Below, one piece after another: positions 6,349-12,197 of a stretch of DNA of 13,265 nucleotides. The translations under genes were made by a program, and so were the position numbers. Origin of the DNA: Burkholderiales bacterium UBA1834 (GTDB lineage: Bacteria; Pseudomonadota; Gammaproteobacteria; Burkholderiales; Burkholderiaceae_C); NCBI GenBank assembly GCA_002339015.1, contig DDJC01000101.1, forward strand, positions 1 to 13,265, read 5' to 3'. Under the pieces are notes generated by a model, which saw nothing but the letters and a program-made list of their open reading frames with translations, searched no databases and was not told the origin of the DNA. The first letter of the stretch is position 1, and the number at the start of each line of letters is the position of its first letter.

Positions 6349-6361
6349 ATATTCTGAATAT
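6349..6361. repeat. Palindrome ATATTC-T-GAATAT upstream of ribA
   Basis: Six-base arms around one T, about 80 bases before the ribA ATG. The position suits an operator or activator site near the promoter of the biosynthetic cluster. Confidence 0.4.
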
Positions 6362-6425
6362 GCGATCTGGTCACTTGGCCAGCAAGCCGCTGAAAGGTTC
6401 TACCACGCGCTGCACACGCGCAGTC

Positions 6426-6429
6426 AGGA
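6426..6429 (+). promoter_or_regulatory. Ribosome binding site of ribA
   Basis: AGGA precedes the ATG at 6441 by 11 bases, slightly long but the only purine-rich match. Confidence 0.4.
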
Positions 6430-6440
6430 ATTAAATCAAT

Positions 6441-7091
6441 ATGCCCAGTCCTACCGCCTTGTCTTCCCGTCATTCCCAATGGCTGGCGTCTTCTGATTTA
6501 CCCACCGAGCATGGCCTGTTCTCCATGCATGTTTTCCGCACCACTGGCCGTGACGGCACGGAAGGCTATCGCGAGCATGTGGCACTGGTGCACGGGGATG
6601 TGATCGGCCAGACCGGCCTGCCAGTACGGGTGCACTCCGAGTGCATCACCGGCGAAGTGTTCCGTTCGCTCAAGTGCGATTGTGGCGACCAGCTCGACAA
6701 GGCCATGGCCGAGATCGTGCGCATGGGCGCCGGCATCATCCTCTACCTGCGCCAGGAAGGCCGCGGCATCGGCCTGACCAACAAGATCCGCGCCTACCAC
6801 CTGCAATCACGCGGCTATGACACGGTGGACGCCAACCGCATGCTGGGCTTGCCCGACGATGCCCGCTCCTACGAGGTCGTGCCCGAGATGCTGGCTCACT
6901 TTGGTGTGCCCAGCATCAGCCTGATGACCAACAACCCTGACAAGGTGGCCAAGCTGGCGGCCCTGGGTGTGAAGGTGGACAAGCGCCGGCCTGTCATCAC
7001 GGTGCCCAACCAGCACTCGGTGGGCTATTTCGAGGCCAAGCGCACCCGCATGGGCCACGCCTTGCCCCAATCCATGGCCATCAGTGAGTAA
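6441..7091 (+). CDS. ribA: GTP cyclohydrolase II, stand-alone, first gene of a pteridine-like cluster
   Basis: GTP cyclohydrolase II opens GTP, releasing formate and pyrophosphate, to give 2,5-diamino-6-ribosylamino-4(3H)-pyrimidinone 5'-phosphate. The 216-residue protein has the zinc cysteines C68, C79 and C81 (HSECITGEVFRSLKCDCG), then LRQEGRGIGL, and Y119 in NKIRAY, D140 and R142 in LPDDARSY, which correspond to the E. coli catalytic Tyr105, Asp126 and Arg128. Having Tyr rather than Met at that site argues for true cyclohydrolase II activity. There is no fused DHBP synthase (RibB) domain, and the first 18 residues are an extension. The neighbours are not riboflavin genes, apart from a RibD-type reductase. 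It may therefore be a dedicated copy. It lies 12 bases before the glycosyltransferase gene. Confidence 0.92.
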   Translation: MPSPTALSSRHSQWLASSDLPTEHGLFSMHVFRTTGRDGTEGYREHVALVHGDVIGQTGLPVRVHSECITGEVFRSLKCDCGDQLDKAMAEIVRMGAGIILYLRQEGRGIGLTNKIRAYHLQSRGYDTVDANRMLGLPDDARSYEVVPEMLAHFGVPSISLMTNNPDKVAKLAALGVKVDKRRPVITVPNQHSVGYFEAKRTRMGHALPQSMAISE

Positions 7092-7103
7092 GGGCAGTCC
7101 GGC

Positions 7104-8921
7104 ATGCTGAGCGCGTTTCAATACATGGCGGCCTCCGTGGCTGCCCAAGCCACCTTGCGCCGTCGTCGCCAGGTGTTCCTCACCCTGGTCATCACCACCT
7201 CGCTGGCGTTGCTGGCGCTGATGGGCGGGGCCTTGTTCGATGGCGGTGTCGATGTCCTGGGCATCGGCATCATGCTGCTGTTCGCCGTCACGCTGCCGTG
7301 GACCACCATCGGTTTCTGGAATGCCGTGATTGGCTTCTGGTTGATGCACTTCTCGCGGGATGCCGCCGCCGAGGTGGCACCGCACCTGCGCAGCATCACC
7401 GGCACCGAGCCGATCACGCAGTCCACCGCGCTGCTGATGTGCATCCGCCATGAAGACACCGAGCGTCTGGAGCGCAACCTGGGGTTCATGCTCGAAGGTC
7501 TGCAGCGCTCGGGGCATGCACCGTGGTTCCACCTGTACATGCTGAGTGACAGCGACGATACCGAGATCATCCACGGCGAGCGCCTGGTGGCCGCCAGGCT
7601 CACGGACCGCTTCGGCGGGCAACTCAAGATCACCTACCGCCGACGTGAAACGCACGAAGGCTACAAGGCCGGCAACATCCGTGATTTCTGTGAGCGCTGG
7701 GGCAGCCAGCACCGCTTTGCCATCGTGCTCGATGCCGACAGCGTGATGACATCCGCCGCCATGCTGCGCCTGGTGCGCATCATGCAGGCGCAGCCACAGA
7801 TCGGTATTTTGCAGACGCTGGTGACGGGCCTGCCCAGCACCAGCCCCTTCGCGCGCATCTTCCAGTTCGGCATGCGGCTGGGCATGCGCTCGTACACGCT
7901 GGGTGCGGCCAGCTGGCAGGGCGATTGCGGCCCCTACTGGGGGCACAACGCCATCATCCGCCTGGCTCCTTTCACCGAGCATTGTCACCTGCCGCTGTTG
8001 CCGGGCAAGGGGCCCCTGAGCGGTCAGGTGCTCAGCCATGACCAGCTCGAAGCCGTGCTGATGCGCCGTGCCGGCTACGAGGTGCGCGTGCTGCCCGAAG
8101 AAGGCGGCAGCTGGGAAGAGAACCCGCCCACCATGCCCGAGTTCATCCGCCGGGATCTGCGCTGGTGCCAAGGCAATCTTCAGTACCTTAAGCTGCTGCG
8201 CATGCCCGGCCTGTTGCCCGTGAGCCGTGCGCAGTTGTGGCTGGCCATCGCGATGTACGCGGGTGCACCGGCCTGGCTGGGCATGATCGCCTTGGGGCTG
8301 CTGCGTGATCTGCCTGTGGATGTCACTCTGTTCGGGACGCTTTTCGGCATCACGATGACCATGTGCTTCGCACCCAAGATCGCCACGCTGGGTGATGTGC
8401 TGCTGCGACCCGAGCTGCGCGATGAGTACGGGGGCACCGGCCGCGTGCTGATCAGCGCCCTGATGGAACTGGTGTTCTCTGTGCTGATGGCGCCCATCGT
8501 GGCCGTGTCCATCACCCTGTTCATGCTGGGCCTGCCTTTGGGGCGGCAGATTGGATGGGCGGCGCAGCAGCGTGATGCGGTGGGCCTGTCATGGGCGGAT
8601 GCATCGCGCCGCCTGTGGCTGCACACTGCGCTGGGCGTGGTGCTGGGCCTGGCCTTCTGGCAGGTGTTTCCCGCCACGTTCTGGTTGTGGCTGCCCTTTG
8701 TGATGGGCTTGAGCGCATCGATTCCGCTGGCGGTGCTCACGGCCGATCCGCGTCTGGGCCGCTGGCTGGCCGAAAGCCGCCTGTGCCGCATCCCTGAAGA
8801 GGCCCGATTGCCGCACAAGCCGGAGTACGCCGTGCTGTTCACGCCCTTCGGCCAGGGCGACCTCGTACCACCCAGCGTCACCGCTGGTGCCGTGGTGGCG
8901 GCCGGAGGCCACGCAGAATGA
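7104..8921 (+). CDS. OpgH/MdoH-like membrane glycosyltransferase (GT2)
   Basis: The 605-residue inner-membrane protein resembles the osmoregulated-periplasmic-glucan synthase OpgH, but is much shorter than E. coli OpgH (about 850). Two N-terminal helices (about residues 24-46 and 50-83) precede a cytosolic GT2 domain. Its motifs are MCIRHED, LYMLSDSDD, VLDADSVM with D210-A-D212, YWGHNAIIR, SHD (D313, the likely base) and RRDLRWCQGN (residues 349-358, the Q/RxxRW-type acceptor motif). Around five C-terminal helices follow, with KIATLGDVL and EYGG between them as in OpgH. No opgG or opgD is present, so its acceptor is probably not periplasmic glucan. AAGGG at 7090-7094 is its ribosome site, and its stop overlaps the next start by ATGA. 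The sugar donor is inferred to be a nucleotide sugar such as UDP-glucose. Confidence 0.88.
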   Translation: MLSAFQYMAASVAAQATLRRRRQVFLTLVITTSLALLALMGGALFDGGVDVLGIGIMLLFAVTLPWTTIGFWNAVIGFWLMHFSRDAAAEVAPHLRSITGTEPITQSTALLMCIRHEDTERLERNLGFMLEGLQRSGHAPWFHLYMLSDSDDTEIIHGERLVAARLTDRFGGQLKITYRRRETHEGYKAGNIRDFCERWGSQHRFAIVLDADSVMTSAAMLRLVRIMQAQPQIGILQTLVTGLPSTSPFARIFQFGMRLGMRSYTLGAASWQGDCGPYWGHNAIIRLAPFTEHCHLPLLPGKGPLSGQVLSHDQLEAVLMRRAGYEVRVLPEEGGSWEENPPTMPEFIRRDLRWCQGNLQYLKLLRMPGLLPVSRAQLWLAIAMYAGAPAWLGMIALGLLRDLPVDVTLFGTLFGITMTMCFAPKIATLGDVLLRPELRDEYGGTGRVLISALMELVFSVLMAPIVAVSITLFMLGLPLGRQIGWAAQQRDAVGLSWADASRRLWLHTALGVVLGLAFWQVFPATFWLWLPFVMGLSASIPLAVLTADPRLGRWLAESRLCRIPEEARLPHKPEYAVLFTPFGQGDLVPPSVTAGAVVAAGGHAE

Positions 8922-9733
8922 CGGCCGCCACCGAGCTGCTGAGCTCATCCGGCACGGTCGCGTTGCATGGCGAGGATCCAGCCTGGCAGGCCTTGCTCCG
9001 CCAGGGTGGCCCGGGTGAAGGGGGCGTGCCCTTCCTGGATGGTGAATCGCTGCTGCATGCCTTGTACGGCCCCCTGTGCGCCATGCGTCGGCGGGGCAGC
9101 ACCTATGTGGTGGGGCATCTGGCGCAGAGTCTGGACGGGCGCATCGCCACCACCTGCGGCGTGTCGCGCTGGTTGAGCGGTGATGAGGATTTACTGCACA
9201 CCCACCGCATGCGCGCCATCGCGGACGCTGTGCTGGTGGGCGCCAGCACCGTGCAGCATGACGATCCGCAACTCACCGTGCGCCTGTGCGCGGGTGAGCA
9301 TCCCACGCGGGTGATCCTGGATCCAGAGCGCCGCCTCGATGGCAGTCAGAAGGTGTTCAACGACGGCAAGGCGCCCACGCTGCTGCTGGTCGCGGCAGAC
9401 CGCATGGGCCGTGAGCCGCGGTGTGGGCAGGCCGAGGTGATCCCCATCTCACGTGGTGAGCATGGCCTGGATCCGTTCGAGATCCGCCGGGTGCTGGCGC
9501 TGCGGGGGCTGCACTGGCTGTTCGTGGAGGGCGGCGGGATCACCGTGTCGCGCTTCCTGGCGGCCGGCGCGCTTGATCGCCTGCAGATCACCGTGGCCCC
9601 AGTGATCATCGGCTCCGGCCGTCCCAGCCTGGTGTTGCCCGAAATCCATGACCTGGCCCACAGCCTGCGCCCGCGCACGCGCCGCTTCCTGCTGGGCGAT
9701 GACACCATGATCGAGTGTGCCTTCCATGAGTGA
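8918..9733 (+). CDS. Stand-alone RibD C-terminal-type (DHFR-fold) reductase
   Basis: The 271-residue protein has a RibD_C reductase domain from about residue 64 to the end. Motifs: VVGHLAQSLDGRIAT, SRWLSGDEDLLHTHRMRAIADAVLVGASTVQHDDPQLTVR, TRVILDPERRL, LFVEGGG (NADPH loop) and LDRLQITVAPVIIGSGRP. RibD_C enzymes reduce the ribosyl side chain of the riboflavin pyrimidine to ribityl with NADPH. There is no cytidine-deaminase-like zinc domain. The first 60 or so residues are an unrecognised extension. Without a deaminase it may act directly on the RibA product, as fungal and archaeal reductases do. GGAGG at 8904-8908 is a strong ribosome site inside the upstream gene, which it overlaps by four bases. 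It overlaps the dehydrogenase start by eight. Confidence 0.9.
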   Translation: MTAATELLSSSGTVALHGEDPAWQALLRQGGPGEGGVPFLDGESLLHALYGPLCAMRRRGSTYVVGHLAQSLDGRIATTCGVSRWLSGDEDLLHTHRMRAIADAVLVGASTVQHDDPQLTVRLCAGEHPTRVILDPERRLDGSQKVFNDGKAPTLLLVAADRMGREPRCGQAEVIPISRGEHGLDPFEIRRVLALRGLHWLFVEGGGITVSRFLAAGALDRLQITVAPVIIGSGRPSLVLPEIHDLAHSLRPRTRRFLLGDDTMIECAFHE

Positions 9734-10724
9734 CCCGGATCGTTCCAAGACGCGATTGGAAGGCCATGCATTCTGGGTGGTGTCGCCGAGCCATGGCGAG
9801 ATCCACAGCACGACGCTGCGCGAACCCGCGCCTGGTGAGGTGCTGGTCGAGGCCTTGCGCAGCGGCATCAGCCGCGGCACTGAAAGCCTGGTGTTCCGTG
9901 GCAGGGTACCCGCCAGCCAGTGGCAGGCCATGCGTTGCCCTTTCCAGGAAGGTGATTTTCCCGGCCCGGTGAAGTACGGCTATGCCTCTGTCGGCCGCGT
10001 GGCGGCGGGCCCGGCCCACCTGCTGGGCCGGCGCGTGTTCTGCCTGCACCCTCATCAGGACCGCTACATCGTGCCGGTGGACGCTGTCACGCCCGTGCCG
10101 GATGCCGTGCCCGACGCACGCGCCGTGCTGGCCGCCAACATGGAGACCGCCATCAATGGCCTGTGGGATGCATCGCCGCGCCTGGGCGACCGCATCGCCG
10201 TGGTCGGTGCCGGCGTGGTTGGCGGCCTGGTGGCCGCACTGGCGGCCCGTGTGCCCGGTGCATCGGTCGAGCTGATCGACACCCACCCTGCGCGCGCCGA
10301 CCTGGCTGCGCGGCTGGGCTGCCGCTTTGCACAGCCTGCGGATGCTTCGCCCGATGCTGACCTGGTCATCCACGCGAGCGGCCATCCCGAGGGCCTGACG
10401 ACCGCCCTGCGTATTGCTGGTTTCGAAGCCACGGTGCTGGAGATGAGCTGGTACGGCGATCGTCCTGTCAGCGTGCCCCTGGGCGAGGCCTTCCACGCCA
10501 AGCGCCTGAACTTGCGCTCATCGCAGGTTGGCTCGGTGGCGACGTCCCAACGCGCCCGCTGGACCTGTCAGCGCCGCCTGGCCCTGGCCCTGGATCTGCT
10601 GGCCGATCCTGTGTTCGACCACTTCCTCACGGGCGAGAGCCGCTTCGAGCATCTGCCCCACACCTTGCCGCGTCTGGTGGAATATCCAGGCGCCGAGCTC
10701 TGCCACGTCATTGACTACCACTGA
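9726..10724 (+). CDS. BchC-like medium-chain dehydrogenase lacking the usual zinc ligands
   Basis: The 332-residue protein is a medium-chain dehydrogenase/reductase. A catalytic GroES-like half (residues 12 to about 130) is followed by a Rossmann half with G161-A-G163-V-V-G166 and an acidic residue at the next strand end (VELIDTHPA), which suggests NAD preference. The segment SGISRGTESLVFRGRVP replaces the Cys-containing GICGSD of zinc alcohol dehydrogenases, and PGPVKYGYASVG replaces GHE, so the catalytic zinc is probably absent. The SGISxGTE and PGxxSVG pattern recalls BchC (bacteriochlorophyllide dehydrogenase) and biliverdin-like reductase relatives. The substrate is unknown; context suggests a hydroxyl or carbonyl on the cluster's product. 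ATG 9726 overlaps the reductase stop by eight bases; a GTG at 9717 is a weaker alternative. Confidence 0.85.
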   Translation: MSDPDRSKTRLEGHAFWVVSPSHGEIHSTTLREPAPGEVLVEALRSGISRGTESLVFRGRVPASQWQAMRCPFQEGDFPGPVKYGYASVGRVAAGPAHLLGRRVFCLHPHQDRYIVPVDAVTPVPDAVPDARAVLAANMETAINGLWDASPRLGDRIAVVGAGVVGGLVAALAARVPGASVELIDTHPARADLAARLGCRFAQPADASPDADLVIHASGHPEGLTTALRIAGFEATVLEMSWYGDRPVSVPLGEAFHAKRLNLRSSQVGSVATSQRARWTCQRRLALALDLLADPVFDHFLTGESRFEHLPHTLPRLVEYPGAELCHVIDYH

Positions 10725-10725
10725 G

Positions 10726-11142
10726 ATGAACCTGCCCATGTACAGCCTTGCCGTTTCGGACCACTTCATGATCGCCCACAGCTTCCGCGGAGAGGTCTTC
10801 GGGCCTGCCCAGAAGGTGCATGGCGCCACATATGGCGTGGAGATCGAGTTCCGTCGGCCTCAACTCGATGACAACGGCCTGGTGTGTGACATCGGCCTGG
10901 CGCTGGCACTGCTGCGCGACGTGCTGGCCGAGTTCAACTACCAGAACCTCGACGAACTGCCCGTGTTCAAGGGCCGCAATACCACCACCGAGTTCCTGGC
11001 CGGAGAGATCTTCCAGCGCATCAAGGTGCGCGTGGCCGAGGGTGCCGTGGGCGCGGGCACCGCGGGCCAACTGGCTTCGTTGCGCGTGGTGCTGCGGGAA
11101 TCGCCCGTGGCCTGGGCGGCCTTCGAAGGGCCCTTGAACTGA
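10726..11142 (+). CDS. Divergent 6-pyruvoyltetrahydropterin synthase-fold protein
   Basis: The 138-residue protein aligns with the PTPS/QueD family over its whole length but has lost several active-site residues. Aligned with QueD, the zinc histidines are H18 (MIAHSF), H32 and then Ala34, because HGH reads HGA. The catalytic Cys position is Ala28, and the LDHH dyad reads FNYQ (residues 70-73). It keeps TTTE (Glu89) and LRES (Glu125), the region that anchors the pterin ring in the family. I recall similar AHSFRGEVFGPAQ proteins in alphaproteobacteria, so this looks like a conserved subfamily rather than a decayed gene. A pterin or diaminopyrimidine ligand is likely but the reaction is unknown. 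Start 10726 lies one base after the previous stop (TGAGATG); ATG 10738 is an alternative. Confidence 0.85.
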   Translation: MNLPMYSLAVSDHFMIAHSFRGEVFGPAQKVHGATYGVEIEFRRPQLDDNGLVCDIGLALALLRDVLAEFNYQNLDELPVFKGRNTTTEFLAGEIFQRIKVRVAEGAVGAGTAGQLASLRVVLRESPVAWAAFEGPLN

Positions 11143-12197
11143 TGACGCTGGGCTTCGTGGTGCCGGGCCGGCTGGATCAGTTGACCGGCGGCTATCTCTA
11201 CGACCGGCATGTGGTGGATGGGTTGCGTGCTTCTGGCATGGCCGTGGATGTGGTTGAGCTTCGCGGTACCTATCCAGATGCTGATGTCGCCACTCGGCGC
11301 GCGGCCGCCGATGCCCTGGCGAGGCAGCCCGATGGGCGCACGGTGGTGATTGACGGGCTGGCCTTGCCTGGTTTGGTCGACAGCCTCTCGGCACACGCCG
11401 CCCGCCTGCGCCTGGTGGGTTTCATCCACCATCCCTTGTCGCTCGAAACGGGCCTGAGCCCATCGCAGGTGAACCATTACGCCGCGCTGGAGGCTGATAT
11501 GTGGCCACAGCTGAAGGGCGTCATCTGCCCCAGTGAACACACCGCGGGGGCGGTGCGGGCCAGTGGCCTGCCAGCCGGGCGGGTGGCGGTGGTGCCGCCA
11601 GGCACCCACAAGCCGGCAGGTTTGCACAAGCGCGGGCCGGCTGATGATGGGGCGCTGCAGTTGCTGTCGGTGGGCACCATCACGCCGCGCAAGGGCCATG
11701 TGTTGCTGGTCGATGCGCTGGCCGGCTTGCGTGATCTGTCGTGGCAGTTGATCTGCCTTGGCAGCCTGGCGCGTGATCCCGCCGCCGCGGCGCAATTGCG
11801 CGATCGCATCGCCGACCATGGCTTGCAGGATCGTGTCACGCTGCTCGGCGAACAGCCGCCAGAACGCCTGGCGCAGGCCTACCAACAGGCTCAGGTGTTT
11901 GTGCTGCCCTCTTACCACGAGGGCTACGGCATGGTCTTCGCCGAGGCGCTGGCGCATGGGCTGCCTGTGGTATCGACCACGGCGGGGGCAATCGTGGACA
12001 CCGTACCGGCTACGGCTTCGCGGCTGGTGCCGCCGGGCGATGTGACCGCCCTGCGCGAGGCCTTGCGCCAGGTGATGACGGATGCGCCGTTGCGGGCCCA
12101 ACTGACAAAGGCGGCGCAGGTGGCGGCGGACACCTTGCCCGACTGGGCCGACACCGTGACCCGCTGGGCCGCGGCACTGGATGAGGTGAGTCGATGA
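11142..12197 (+). CDS. Glycosyltransferase family 4 (GT-B fold)
   Basis: The 351-residue cytosolic protein shows the two Rossmann-like halves of GT4. The N-terminal loop FVVPGRLDQLTGGYLYDRHVVDGL is the acceptor-side glycine motif. A middle FIHHPLSLETGLS follows, then ICPSEHTAGAVRASGLP, VVPPGTHKP and LLSVGTITPRKGHVLLVDAL, which starts the donor half. E260 and E268 form the EX7E motif in HEGYGMVFAEALAHGLPVVS, as in retaining GT4 enzymes that use nucleotide sugars. GAAGGG at 11125-11130 is the likely ribosome site. Start and stop with its neighbours overlap by one (TGATG) and four (ATGA) bases. With the PTPS-fold gene directly upstream, a glycosylated pteridine is a reasonable guess. Pterin glycosyltransferases of the same broad GT-B type are known in cyanobacteria. 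Confidence 0.9.
   Translation: MTLGFVVPGRLDQLTGGYLYDRHVVDGLRASGMAVDVVELRGTYPDADVATRRAAADALARQPDGRTVVIDGLALPGLVDSLSAHAARLRLVGFIHHPLSLETGLSPSQVNHYAALEADMWPQLKGVICPSEHTAGAVRASGLPAGRVAVVPPGTHKPAGLHKRGPADDGALQLLSVGTITPRKGHVLLVDALAGLRDLSWQLICLGSLARDPAAAAQLRDRIADHGLQDRVTLLGEQPPERLAQAYQQAQVFVLPSYHEGYGMVFAEALAHGLPVVSTTAGAIVDTVPATASRLVPPGDVTALREALRQVMTDAPLRAQLTKAAQVAADTLPDWADTVTRWAAALDEVSR

Larger units (their letters stand above)
5943..6440. other. Gap of 498 bases, AT-rich in its middle, between divergent flavodoxin and ribA genes
   Basis: No credible gene is seen: short open frames here lack protein-like composition and ribosome sites. The part from about 6160 to 6300 is visibly AT-richer than its surroundings. 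It holds the octamer TGACTGAA at 6035-6042 and 6245-6252, and inverted at 6082-6089. Small dyads lie at 6069-6079 (CCGTT-C-AACGG), 6149-6161, 6180-6189 and 6349-6361. It should contain the promoters of both flanking genes, but no consensus -35/-10 pair stands out. TTGATC at 6337-6342 is the best -35-like hexamer. I found no match to FMN, preQ1, THF or molybdenum-cofactor riboswitch consensus. Confidence 0.5.

Noticed and set aside
6140..6440. FMN riboswitch (RFN element) upstream of ribA
   Set aside because: The conserved RFN blocks such as the GGGGTGAAATTCC-like core and ACCGGCGGT are absent. The GGGGGTGGAAGACC stretch is only a superficial resemblance.
6201..6479. Minus-strand 92-codon frame in the ribA upstream region
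   Set aside because: It overlaps the ribA start, has no ribosome site or motif, and its composition changes across the non-coding/coding boundary.
6807..8171. Long minus-strand open frame (454 codons) opposite ribA and the membrane glycosyltransferase
   Set aside because: Its product is rich in His, Gln and Arg with no family motif, as expected for the antisense of GC-rich coding DNA. The plus-strand genes have clear motifs throughout.
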